Shown here: one piece after another, positions 48,745-61,020 of the stretch | Layout: every line of letters begins with the position of its first letter | Numbering within the stretch: the stretch's first letter is position 1 | Assembly (NCBI GenBank): GCA_027186245.1 | Contig: CP114481.1 | Coordinates: 55,002,569 to 55,066,568, forward strand | Origin: Coriaria nepalensis | Taxonomy: Eukaryota > Streptophyta > Magnoliopsida > Cucurbitales > Coriariaceae | Length of the DNA stretch: 64,000 nucleotides | Reading direction: 5' to 3' | The notes under the pieces: model-generated | What the model was told of the DNA's origin: nothing | Databases searched by the model: none | The model's input: only the letters and a program-made list of their open reading frames with translations | Position numbers and translations under genes: made by a program

Positions 48745-49754
48745 ATGGGCTATGAGTCACCCATACGAGAACTAAGATTTCTGTTCTCACTCGATCATCG
48801 GAACCTCACAACTGCGGTTCAAGGTCAGCAACTTTATTTCCATCTCTCTTTCTTCATTTTCATAATTCTCTTGAATCATGCATTTCCAACCTTATTTTCA
48901 CTAACAAGATTATGCTGTTAATCTTTCCATTATTACTAGATAATCACGGAACTCGTTTCATAGATCTAGAGTTAATTTCTCAATTTTCTGCCTCGGTTTA
49001 TATATATTTGGGGAAAGATCCGAGTTCATTTAGGTTATTGAATCGAGCATGTGTTATCGATTTCTTTTCTCTTGATTTGAATTGTTGCGTTCATAATACT
49101 GATCACCTTTCATTGTACTTCTACTTAAGCCTGAAATCATAGTTTTCATTTAATCAAATCCGTATTCTGTAATTTTATGAGATTCTTCTGCAAATCAATT
49201 TTGAAATTCTATCATGTAAAGTTGTATACTAAAGTGAGGCTGGATCTTTTAAAGGCATTGCAACCTGGTAATGTGAAGTTTGCAGGAAGTGGAGGAGGTT
49301 AGCTTCAGAAAAAACATTGTGGTCAAACCTATTCAAGGAGAGATGGGGAGAAGATCATGCTCTGTTCTATAATCCAAGCGGCTCGAGGTCATGTAAAGAC
49401 TCTTTTGAGGTCCAAGATCGACGTGAGCGATATGGATTGTAAGTTCCAAAAGCTTTTTCTTGCTTGCTGAGTTTTCAATAGCTTATTTGCAATCAGTATT
49501 GGTTATGAGAGGCAAGTGTTGTTTTGTTTTGCAGGGGGCTAAGGATAATCCGAGAAGGGGGTTGCTACTATCTCATTCAGCAAGGTGAAATCCAACGGTA
49601 TCTGGGTTCTAGGAGGCAAAGAAAAGGAGCAAATACTAGTACTAGTACCGACAATGTAAAAGGAGAGACGGAGGGATTTTGGATAGAATCCTTTTTCTTT
49701 ATTGGGGACTTAGAAGTAGCTTCTAACGATGTCAAACGTGGCAGGGTGCTATGA
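48745..49754 (+). CDS. F-box family protein, short, with reduced F-box
   Basis: Three exons, 48745-48823, 49279-49438 and 49535-49754, close in phase to give 152 codons plus stop. The N-terminal part, LRFLFSLDHRNLTTAVQVCR then KWRRLASEKTLWSNLF, is the second half of an F-box. The rest (KERWGEDHALFYNPSGS, EVQDRRERYGLGLRIIREGG, YYLIQQGEIQRYLGSRRQRK, FFIGDLEVASNDVKRGRVL) matches a plant F-box family of unknown target. F-box proteins join SKP1-cullin ubiquitin ligases. The usual LPEDxL start of the F-box is missing; the model starts MGYESPIREL instead. The first acceptor (49278) has a weak pyrimidine tract. It may be a young pseudogene or a diverged gene. It begins only about 110 bp after the MIP2 relic. 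Confidence 0.55.
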
Positions 49755-50457
49755 AGTATGAAGTGTTGCTTTTGGACATTGAATCTCTCAAGTGTTGCTT
49801 ATATGTGGTTCATGAAAATGAAAATTTTGTTGTATATTCAATTCATATGGCAAGTATTGTATGAAACCTTGTTAATTCATATCCCAAGTGTCCATTTCCT
49901 CTTCTTTGAGCTGGATAAATGTGGGAATCTGCTGTTAAGTGTCAATATAAGAACCACCCGTAGTTAACATTCTATTTCAGGTTATCATTTGAAGTGAGAT
50001 TCTCTCAAAAAGTGTATTAAAATTCAGGTTACTCGCCACTTCAATCTACTTAGGTATTTTCTCCTCAACAGTGAAGGCATAAGAATGAGCATTCTATCAA
50101 GCTCTTGGATATAATATAACATAGTTCACCTTTTGGTTTTGACCTGGAAGTTGCGTGATACCAAGTACAACTGAAAAATCGATAAATACCTTGAGAAATC
50201 AAAGGACAACCCTGGTGAGAAGAAACTGATTTTTTCATAACAATTTCCACAAAGATCCCTATGGGCAATAGAAATTACACAGGGGTAACTATAAATCTTC
50301 TCCTTGAGATTTCTCCTTATACATTTTGATCTTCACTATTACACCTATAAAAGCAAACAAATCAAACGGAAATTACGGCCGTATACAAAACGAATCGAGT
50401 AGCACTCTCGAACCACCTAACGATCCCAGGCGGTTCAGTTCGTCTTCCCAACATTAC
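49755..50457. other. Convergent 3' flanks of the F-box and MFS genes
   Basis: No coding feature. The two genes face each other here, so both 3' UTRs should lie in this stretch. Confidence 0.5.
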
Positions 50458-53311
50458 TTAGGCGTCTAATGGCTCTTCCTCGGTTTTTTCCCTTAATGGG
50501 GACCAGTCTTCTGTCTCTGTCAAAAGAAAGGAAGACATATTACAACTCTTAGCACCAAACCCTCTAAGCCATAGAGGGGTGTTGAACAAAGTGGGTAAAT
50601 AATATCTGGGAAGTTAGCAACATAGAGAAGCATAATTTTGTGTAATTAAATGTTTAGCGATCATCATGTTGTGAATATGGTAAATACACTGGCTATCCTT
50701 ACTTGGCTTGTCTGCCATCAACATTAGCCGGCGCTGTAGAATGCATGCCAAAAGGAGAAAAGATGAGCACATAGCAAACATGACAGCCATGGGGAATGCA
50801 TCGACCTTCAAGAACAACAAATACAACGGATAAGTGATAGATATGTAGAGAATAAATCAAAGGACTAATGTTTTTTTTTGGGGGGGGGGGGGGGGGGCTT
50901 TCCAAGATTGAGAACCGAAACACAGGATGATGTAAATGTACATTGTATAAGACGATGCACACAAAAATATTGAGAGGAATGCGGAAGAAGTTCATAATGG
51001 TGCTCCTAGCCTCCTCGGGAATGTATTGGGACCTCATCTTCATAATTGAAGGCCAGAATATACCCACACATGCTTCAAAGGCACAGAAGCCAAGAAGCTG
51101 AATACAACCTGCAAAAGTGATACTACCACCTTTCACTTGTGACGGAGGAACCAAGAACTGCTCAAAACCAGAAGAAGTTAGTAAACTGTCAAAATTTTGC
51201 CCAAATATTATAGTAAACATTGGAAGCAAAATCTTACATAGGTAACAACTGGAAGTATGAGAGCGGCTGATGAGATGACAAAAACAATCTGCATATAGCT
51301 TTCAACTCTTGGGGATGAGTGGGACAATAATCGTGATGCAAGGGAGCTTCCCAACATTGACGACAACATGAATGTGGCGAAAATAAAACCATGAGGGATG
51401 TCTTCTTCATTTGGGCTCAGAGCAGGAGTCCAGAGGAACACAAAGGTATACATCGAACCTTCAAACAGAGACTGGATAGCACCCAGGAGTGCAATTCTCT
51501 CATCTGAAACCACACAATAAGAGAGAGAGTCATATATGATACCAAAGCACAAATAGAATTGAAACAAGAATAATTCTTTATAGCAAATGAAGACGAGTCA
51601 AGCCAACAAACAAGACACAATCGTCAACCAAAAAACTGTATCATCATCCAAAATTAAATCTAAAAATCGTAAAGTTCGAACTGTACCAGAAGCAATGGCC
51701 ACAGCAGCATTCTTAAATTGTGTGAGTAAATCCTTGCCCTCCGAAGGGTCTCCGTAGTTCTCAGTCCACGATGATAAGATGACGGCCATACCAATTGCAA
51801 GAAAGCAAGAGGCAGCATCAAATGGTGCCACTGGCCCAAGAGCTAGGGTATCTACTAGTAGATTTCCCAACAATCCAGCCATAATGGCAACAAGACCATT
51901 GCCAAAAAAGATTGCCTTTGAGAAAGTTATTGACAACCATTGCTGTTCAAAGCCCCTCTGCAGAGAACAAGTTAACAATATATTTAAGATACTTATACGC
52001 GAGGGAATACTAAAACAGATACCCATAGATGAGCCAAAAACAATCACATAAAACAAGTAAAATATGGTTGAGAAACACATTAAAATGCCATGAGAAATTA
52101 CGAAAGCATTGGTTAATCAAAGATCAGAAAGACTGACATGCTAAATTGGAATATCTATTGCACGACCTGAGGATACAAGCCTCCAAACTATTAGATAAAC
52201 ATAAAGCTAGAAAAGCATTCCACTAAGTTTTCTATTTAGTCAAAATGGAGTTGTGAGGCAGAGAAACAGCAAGATAACCCTTACCTTGTTATGCTCTGCA
52301 ACAAGCCACGACTCGAATGAAGAAAAGAGGAGGGAAGTGGCAATACCTCCCAAAACACGGCCCACCATCAAAACCTTGTACTGAGGAGAATGCTTGGTGA
52401 TGCAACTCAATATGTAAGTTATACAGTAAGTCACAGAAGCTCTCTTACGACCCCTGTACACAAAGCACAAAGGTATCACTTATATAACAATATACAAGAA
52501 AAGAAATATAATTCCAATCATAAAGAAAACTACTTCACAACAAAAGATTGGGAGGAAAAATTCTCACTGTTTGTCGGCAAGGGATCCAACAATGGTCCCG
52601 AACAACATAGAGGAGCCAAAACCAGCAATAAAAAGCTGGCCAATCTCCCCTTTCCCAAAGCCATACGTTCTGTAAAGGTAGTAGACATAGGGGCCCTGCA
52701 ACCAATCTCCGGCTATAGCCAAATATATAATAATTCGTTAGACGGAATTTGAAGTATTGATTTGCATAGTCTATAAGAAGACAGAATTTACAGTATTTAC
52801 TTTAAAAATTCGAAAGAAACATGTAGAATACTAGAACATTCACTTTCTTTCCATACATCATCAATCACCTATCAACCAAAATTTTGCAAAAGAGAAATCT
52901 CGAATCCACAAGAAAATGTTTGGATCAAACTGTATAAATAATGCATTATCCCCGCCATCATCAATTCGCTAACCAGAAAAAACCCTTGCAAGTGCTCATG
53001 TCCAGATCGATCTAAAAGCAAAACCAAAATGAAACTAAAAATGTACAGATCCAACAATTCCTCAAAAAACGCAAAGAAAAATGGATCAGATCTGAATTTA
53101 GATCTCCGAGAAAAAGAACCGGAAAGAGATCTTAGAGGAAAATTGGATTCGAGTACGTACCCATCATAAGCGAGTAGACGAGAATGTAATTGTTCTTGAA
53201 CGCATTGAAGGTCGAGGACGTGGTGATTCCATGCTTTGTGCTCTTGCTCAGCTCCAATGCGGCTACCACCGCTCCCATTCCCCCAAAAACCAGATAGTAG
53301 AAAAGCTCCAT
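50458..53311 (-). CDS. MFS transporter, molybdate-anion transporter-like (MFSD5 family)
   Basis: Eight coding exons: 53311-53161, 52712-52568, 52453-52285, 51957-51687, 51503-51238, 51157-50942, 50805-50703 and 50516-50458. They give 459 codons plus stop, the usual family length. Recognisable segments are GDWLQGPYVYYLYRTYGFGK, then IGQLFIAGFGSSMLFGTIVG, SLADKQGRKRAS (MFS motif between helices 2 and 3), GRVLGGIATSLLFSSFESWL, and FEACVGIFWPSIMKMRSQYI then PEEARSTIMNFFRIPLN. About 12 membrane helices are expected. The algal and animal relatives (MOT2/MFSD5) transport molybdate; the plant members are mostly annotated by homology only. The tail KTEDWSPLREKTEEEPLDA is acidic and cytosolic. The gene looks intact. 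An 18-base G-run (C in the transcript) lies 44-61 bases past the sixth donor. Confidence 0.93.
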
Positions 53312-54509
53312 TGTTAGTTAACAGAGAGAGAAAAGAGAGAGAGCGAGAGCTAGAAAATATGAGTGAGAGAGATACCTATAAAATAGAACCGTATTTTGCT
53401 TATAATTAATTATTTAATCAGCCCACTAGATGTGCTTTTGACTAAGTAGAGTTGACAACCGAGTCCTTGTTTTCCGATTGTGCATTGAGAGTGGAGGAAG
53501 AGGATCACGAATGCTACACACGGATGCAGCAAATTACGACCCGAGTATTACGCGGTTTAGTCATGTTGTCAATTTCTTACAATTAAATTTAATACTATAT
53601 AGTTTGTGGTCGTGACAAATGACATGCATTTCGAGGTGTCGGTCGAAATTTTAAGAGCTACCGGATGCAAAGATCTTGGATCTTGAATTTATAACCATAA
53701 GCTATATCTTTCCAATTATAAGGAATTTCATAAAATTAAATAAAATAATAATAATAAAATCGGGTGGCTCATATTTATAAATAAATATATTAGGGCAAAT
53801 TTTACTTATGTGAGTAGCCTCCGAATTTCTGTATAAAACATTATTATAATAGAAAAATATATATGAATTCTGAAATAAAATTCATGTCATTTTAGATTTC
53901 AAGAAAAAATAAACTTTTAAGGATCTAAGTCTTTGAAATTTGTATGGATTGATATCAGATTGTGGTAGGTTAAATTACATCTATTCAATGTATAGAAGAA
54001 AGGTACTGGTCTGGTTTGGGTATTTTTCCACATCAAAATGAAAAAAGTTAAAAAGAAATTATGAGAGTCGGTGCTTTAATATTCAATTTCTTATATGATT
54101 CCAGAATTAGTTCGGTGAAGATCACTTTCTTTGGTTCAGCCCAATACAATGTAAATCAATATCAGTCGTTGGTAGGGGGTATAAAAGTAATTTCACTTTT
54201 GGCAGCTCGTTACCACTATTACATTCATTTATTTTTATCGACATCAAATCACAGATCTTATATTATAAATACATAGCAAGAAAGATAAGGATATAAACAC
54301 TGCAGCTACAGTGATGAGTGATAGTGTCATGTGCTGCTCATAATGAAATGTTATAGAACCAAACCTTCTGAGAAACAAGATTCCTAAAACCAGAAAAGAA
54401 AAAAAAAGCTTTACACGATGTGTTTGTTTTTCTTGCACGATATAATTCTTTCTCCCAAACAATGTTTGATGAAATACCAGATAAGGAAAGCAGGGATGTG
54501 ATGAGTAGT
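53312..54509. other. MFS promoter and VPS26 3' flank
   Basis: The left 100 bp are GA-rich leader of the MFS gene. The rest is AT-rich and includes the VPS26 3' UTR at the right end. No gene seen. Confidence 0.5.
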
Positions 54510-57500
54510 TTAACAAGCTTCCTCTGGCCTGTATATAGTGATCTCCTGCTGTTTAAAGTACCGTCGGTCCTCTTCATCCACTAAAACCAGGTTCAAATAA
54601 TACTTCACACTAAACTTGTTGTTGATGTTCCGGTGGGTAGGGGTTAACTCATAAGGACTGAGAAATATTCTGATTGGAATTGATTCACCTGTACAATTTT
54701 CACAGCCCATTAGTAGCGTAGAAAAGTATCTACATTGATAATATAGACCTTTTTTTTTTCTTTTTCCCATTTGAATCAAGAGGCAGAATAATAAAATAGA
54801 TAAATTACTTTGAGCATACCTCGGACTGGAGCACCATCCATCAACTCAAATTTAGCTAGTGTCTCTGTCTCGACATGCGTACTGGCTCCTGCTCCTGTTG
54901 ATTCTCTGCGCCTGATCTCCAAATCCATATTTTTAATCTTGATTCTCACAAGAAGAAAGTATATCTTGCCAAGGATAACATCTTTGAGATGGTACCTGAA
55001 AATGTCGACAGCAAAAACCAGTGAAAGTGTTTCCTCTCAGACATAGAAAGGCAAAGATATGAGATTTGACTTCCTAATCCACAAGAGGTGCATTGCATGC
55101 TCCATTCCAGGTTAAGCTATGGGTGAAAAGATGAACCTTGGACTAGCGGCCAATAAGAAACAGTAATATGATCCATTCAAATTGGTAATACGAAAAATCA
55201 TCTTCTTAAATTCTAAGATTCATTTTGCACCACAAGTTTTAGCACTAACTAGTTACCGTCAACAAGAACAAATATACATTGATGATCAAGTAACAATTTA
55301 ACTACAAATTCACCACATACTTGCTTTTGTTGTACTCAAACTCAATGTGCAAACAATCTTCAATGCCAACCTCCATCTGTAAAGGGCATTATATTTATGA
55401 GAATGAATGACCAAAAGGGTATGATTTAACTTGGTTCAATGATTACGATGTAAATATGTGCATACTAACAGCCAGTCAGCCACGAAGCAAAAGGCTCAAT
55501 TGGTAAAGGCAAGAAGAAATGAGAAGCCCAACTCTAGTCAGTTTCACTATAAAGAAAATCAGAATAAAGCAACTAACCTTGATACTATTGTTAATTGGTG
55601 GAGGTGGCGTATAGTTGTGAACCTGATGCAAAATATCAGCATCAATTCAAAGATCCAAATAAAATGATGTTACTTGTTAGTTATCACACATTCATATATT
55701 GTGTATGAACTAAGAGATAGATATTGAGACTTGAGATGTAGGAAAGGTAATATAAATCATGCCAAGAGCTCAGATGCATAAAGTGATGATGTTCTTTAAT
55801 CTCAACTGTTGGGAGTATATACACTAGAGTATCCTAGTATGCCTCAGACATAGAGTAGAAAAAATTACCACAAAATCCTGATATTCCACAATGCTACCAC
55901 CATAGCCACGACTGATTGTCACTTTCAAAACATACCTAAATACAGTAGATCGCAAAATGTCACACACCTTCTCTATAAGAAGCATATTTGACTTCAAATA
56001 TGAGGTTTGAGGTTCCACAAAGTAGTGGCAAGTTAACTTATTTATTCCCATTACTTTTGACTGAAAAGTACAAAACCAACAGAGTGCTTCATTCTAAAGG
56101 CTCCCAGGGTATTGCCAACATAAAGTGAGAATACACGGATGCAACTGCAGTATATAGATTTTGATTTACCTAAGTCGGACATTTACACCATTGTACGTCT
56201 CATATGGCATTTCTACTGTAGAAAATTCAAATGGATATGTTTTCTTTTCATATATTTCACCAGGAATTTCCAGTTCACGGACTGAAATAGAGAAACGATA
56301 AAATTAGCCATATCTTATAAAATAAAAAAGGGTGGCTCATTTTGAGATGAAGTTGTGAAAAAAATGGATGATCGATGCTTTAAAACTCGACCCAAGCATT
56401 AAAATATTCCTTGTTTTCCTTTCCAAGTGGCATCCCCCTCTTTTGTTTGAGAAGAGGATTGGAGTTACTCTAACAAGACTAACCGTTCACCGAGCCTCAA
56501 CAAATGGGTGAACTCCAGTATACTGAGTTTTAAGCCCAGAGAAACTTACCAAGGGAGGTGAAGTCGTAAAAGTTGCCTCTGTCAAAGTAAATTTCTGTAA
56601 AAGTGAGAACAAAAGAACATATATGATTATGTAACAGGAGTTCGTTCATCATTTAAAGAAAAAAAGAAGTAATAAAAACGATAGAAAGTTTATCGTCTAG
56701 AGCAAGTCCCTTATCCCCCCCCCCCCCTCCATGCAGAAACACAACATAATTTTATGTACTGGTCATATTGAGTGATCAAGTACATATTGAAGGGTACAAA
56801 CAGTAGGTATGACTGTTGAATCTGGGGCAGTGCGTCAGTAGAGTCAGTAAGTCATTTAAGGGGATTCTTTTACCATGAAAATTAACAACTATCTCTTATA
56901 ATGATATCCTTATATGTACTGTTGAGAACCAATTTGTTCGAGCTGTATGCATACAATGGACATACGCATACTTAGCATTTGATTGAAACTGAACTAACTT
57001 TAATTCAAAACTTGCTGCAGGAAACGAACCTATTTGACCGAGGAGCTCAATTTTAACACCGTTGTGTTCAAACTTCTTCCCTTGAATTGGTTCAATTGAT
57101 ATCTATGAAGAACGCCACAGAAATACATATATGATGCCACAATTAAGTCTGATAAAATAAATTCTAAAAGATCAAGATGATGGATTGTAATACTTGCTAC
57201 CAGATACATACCTTCCCACCAATATTTTCCTGACTATGGAAAAGAGGGACCATAACTGTTTGACCATTTTGTTTCTTTAAAGGGACCTACAGAAAACACA
57301 TGCGTAACAGGATAAATATCTCATCCATTCCATCTTCAAAGTCCAAAGTTAAAATCGAAGAGGCTAACAAATATTATGAGTCTTTCCCTGGCTCCCTGTC
57401 CGTCCCATCCCATCAAACAAGTTTTCTTTATATCTCCCATTTTGGCCAGATCACCAAAGTTTACTTGACATAGACTGATCAAGAAAGTTACCTGCTTACG

Positions 57501-57681
57501 AGTCTTCCCATCCGTGAATGCAATTGAGATGTTGCATGATGGCTTGAAAGCTCCAATTAGATAATTCTGAGACAAACGAAATACGAAGTTATTGATCATA
57601 CAAGTGCACCAGATAATCCATGAACAAAATGATCATTGCAATCAGTATATATATTTTGCACAGCAGAAAAGCTCTTACCAT
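54510..57681 (-). CDS. VPS26: Retromer subunit VPS26
   Basis: Eleven coding exons: 57681-57679 (the ATG alone), 57566-57492, 57286-57212, 57102-57030, 56594-56550, 56281-56170, 55935-55869, 55622-55578, 55376-55321, 54995-54820 and 54688-54510. They give 301 codons plus stop, as in Arabidopsis VPS26A/B. The match to VPS26 is strong end to end: NYLIGAFKPSCNISIAFTDG, FDRGNFYDFTSLVRELEIPG, YPFEFSTVEMPYETYNGVNV, MEVGIEDCLHIEFEYNKSKY, RRRESTGAGA, and PTHRNINNKFSVKYYLNLVL then DEEDRRYFKQQEIT. The arrestin-like protein forms the retromer core with VPS35 and VPS29 and recycles vacuolar sorting receptors and PIN proteins from endosomes. The C-terminus is slightly short (YRPEEAC). Confidence 0.96.
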
Positions 57682-59539
57682 GCTGATCAAAAGTAAACCT
57701 CAATTTCCAAGGCCTGGTTCAGTACACCTGAAAATCAAGTTCATCACTTAAATCTCAAGCTCATTGCATTTTTATACCTAAGGAAACAGCAAAAATCTTC
57801 TCTAAGCAAAATGGATAACCATAAGCGAATGGCAGGCATGTTAAAAGCTCGGATCAAATGTACGTGATCAGACTAAATTGAACAGACACAGAAGTTGACT
57901 CAGTTTGACGAATTGAAGTTACCTTACAGTCGGAGACGACGATGATACTCGAGGAAAGGGAACGACGGCCGGAACCCTAGGTCGATGATTTGAGAGTTCT
58001 GGAGCAAGGCGGGACACAGATTTCGGAGAAGGATGGGAATTAGGGAAACTTGATGATCTTCTTTGTTGTTAATTTGACGGTTGGGATTTGGGAATTGAAC
58101 AGGGAAGAAGAAAATACGTACGTACGGGCCTCTTGCGAGTAAAATTTTAATTCGTATTTTTTCCATATAATTTTATATAATTTAGTTTTGAGTTCTGATT
58201 TGAGTATTAAATATATCGATGTATCATTTTAAATATAAATTAATATTATATTAATATATCTAATAAAATTAAATAATCATAATCTATTTCTACTCTTTTA
58301 TATTAAATTCTAACTGTAAATTATATAGAAATTTTTTTTTAATAATTTAGACACAGAAAAAATTATTAGTTTAAGTAATCTCTTTTTTTAGGGGTTCGAA
58401 TCTTTAAGCAAAAACAAAAAAGTAGCCTTTTCTTTTTTCTTTTTTTTTTTTAAATTAAAAACAAAAAAAAAGAGAAAAAAAAAAAAGAGAAATCACATAT
58501 CATCTTCTTCTTCCCTTCAACAATGGCGAGCAGAAAAAGTAACCAACTAACAATTCCAGATTCATTCAACTTTATCTTATATTTCTTCTTCTCTCTCTTG
58601 AGTTATAGGATTTAAAATATTTTCATCCTACATTACTGATCTGCTTCGAGAAAAGTATGAAGCATTACTGATCTTTTGAATTTATGGTTTTTTATTTATT
58701 TATAAATTTCTTAAGTTATGATTTTTTTAGATCGAAAAGATACATAAAATGATAATTAAAGCTAAGTTTGATGACGATTTTGTAGTGGAAACCTTGTTGT
58801 TTAGCACATATGGTCGATTAGATTATTTACATAATGCATTGAAGATGTTTGATAAAATGTGTGAAAAATATATGGTTTCTTGGAGTTCAACTATTTCATA
58901 TCTTATTGAGTATGAAAATGTAATATGATACCACTTATATTACGAATGGTTGAAACTGGATTAGTATGATTTCAAATTATTCCAAAAATGGTTTTAGTAT
59001 TTTGCTCAAAATTGACATATCTTTCTTAATTTTTTTAAGGAGAAACGTCCACACATAAAACTATGGATAATGAGTGATTTCAAATCAGAAACTTTCCATT
59101 TGCAAAATCATACCGAGTCATTAGTAATATCCTACCAATCATTGCAAAAGCCTTCCAACCCTCTCCTTTTATGAAATACAAGTGCTCTCCAACTATACTT
59201 GCAGCAAGAGCAAGTTTAGCCAAAACATCTTTTGCAAATAATCTTCACCCTCAGCTTTTACGGGCAAAAGTCTAAGTAATAGGCAAAAATCCTAGGAATG
59301 ATAACAAATGTCTCGTTAAGTATTGATATTGTTTTTTTATTTGTAATAACTTCTTATGAAAAATATAAACAAATAGTTTCACTATATTTTGTAATTAATT
59401 ATTTTTTCATTTCTAAATAAATGTTTGTTATTTTTTTTTAATATCTTTGTTAATAGTCTGATGAATTGAGTTATTGATATATTTCAATGTGTTTTGATTT
59501 GGGTATTGTTCTATTTGTAGGCCAGCTCTTTATTATTAT
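57682..59539. other. VPS26 leader and AT-rich flank
   Basis: The first 500 bp hold the VPS26 5' UTR intron and promoter; a purine-rich leader-like stretch lies near 57930-58090. The rest is AT-rich without a supported gene. Confidence 0.45.
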
Positions 59540-59745
59540 TTTTTTTCATGATTTTTTGATAGTTTACAAAACTTAAGACATCGAGAAATCAAGTAAATAA
59601 AAGCTCTACGTTCCTTTCACCTAACTTCTTGATGTCTTACAAAACTTAAGATATCGAGAAATTAGGAAAAGAAAAGCTTTATGTTCCTTTTATCTAATTC
59701 CTTGATGTCTTACCAAATTTAAGATATTTAGAAATCAAGTCAAAT
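59540..59745 (+). repeat. Tandem repeat, period about 70 bp, near three copies
   Basis: Units share TACAAAACTTAAGACATCGA followed by GAAATC, a GTTCCTTTxACCTAA segment and CTTGATGTCTTA. Copies start near 59562, 59636 and 59706 and the last is partial. Confidence 0.75.
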
Positions 59746-59779
59746 GAACAAAAACTTCAAGATTACTAATATTGAACTT

Positions 59780-60620
59780 TTCATTACCTAATATTTTTCT
59801 ATCATTACTCAATGTCTAAACATTATATTTAGAATCATAAAAAATTAATCTCTCACAAAATAACATAAAAGTCAAATATTTATATGAAACTATAATACCT
59901 GAAGTTACACTTGTAACTATAAAAGTTAAACATTTCATTACTTCACCATAAGTTTGGATCTTTCTATTATTACCTAATGTCTAATAATTATATTTAAAAC
60001 CATAAATGTTTGATCTTTTGTAAAAGAACATAAATGTCCAATATTTATATGAAACCTTATTACATAAATGATACACTTAAAATAATAAAGGTCGAACATT
60101 TTATTACTTCACCATAAGTTTGGTGAACCTTTCTATCATTTATACGTGACATTGGATATTTTTATCATTACATAATGTCTAAACATCATATTATAATCAT
60201 AAATGTTGAATCTCTCCTAAAAGAACATAAAGATCCAACCTTTTTATGAAACCCTAATACCTAAAAGTCACACTTACAACTACAAAGATTGAATTTTTAT
60301 TACTTCACCATAAGTTTAAATCTTTTTATCATTACATAATGTATAAACATTATATTAGGAAAACAAATGTTAAATCTCTCGCAAAAGAATATACAGCTTC
60401 AACCTTTTTATGAAATCATAATACATAAATGTTACACTTAGAACAACAAAGGTAGAACCTTTCATTACTTGATTAAAAGGTTGGACTTTTTTATAATTAT
60501 CTAATGTCTAAACATTACATTTAAAACCATACATTTGGACTTCTCACAAAAGAACCCAAATGTTAGACTTTACTATGAAACCTTAATGTCTGAATATTAG
60601 ATTTAGAAACATAAAAGTTG
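59780..60620 (+). repeat. Satellite-like array, unit about 160-200 bp, five copies
   Basis: A block CATTACCTAATGTCTAAACA with a TTATATTT end recurs near 59801, 59966, 60164, 60328 and 60494. In between, each copy also has CAAAAGAACATAAA-type, TTTATATGAAAC-type and ACACTTAxAACxA-type blocks, and TTCATTACTTCACCATAAGT occurs in at least three copies. Units are 10-30% diverged by eye. There is no open frame. Confidence 0.8.
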
Positions 60621-60639
60621 AATTTTCCATCATTGAACT

Positions 60640-61020
60640 TAAAAGTTAGACTTTTTTATTAAACCATAATGCTCAAATCTTTCATCTTAAATCATAAGGA
60701 TTGAAAATTTCATCATTGACCCTAAATATTAGTCATTTCTATCAAACCCTTTCTTCTCAAACCTTTTAGTCATTGACCATAAAGGTTGACTTTTTCATCT
60801 GAAGCTCAAAAGGTTTAGACATTCCATCTTAAACCCTAGATAACATTTCATATTAACTTAAAGCCTAAACCTTTTTTCTTGAATCATAAAGGTTGAATCT
60901 TTCATCTTAAACCACAAAGTTTAAATATTTCATATTAAACTCTAAAGTTAAACATTTCATATTAAACCCTAAAACGTAAGTCTTTTATGTTAAACCTAAA
61001 GATTAAACTTAGATCTTTCA
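60640..61020 (+). repeat. Short-period degenerate repeat with telomere-like AAACCCTAA words
   Basis: Units of roughly 20-35 bp follow the pattern CATxTTAAACCxTAAAGxTT with AAACATTTCATATTAAA variants. AAACCCTA occurs at about 60827 and again near 60963. It could derive from a minisatellite or degenerate interstitial telomere-like DNA. Confidence 0.6.

Noticed and set aside
58385..58405. GGGTTCGAATCTTTAAG resembling a tRNA T-arm
   Set aside because: No cloverleaf, acceptor stem or A-box around it.
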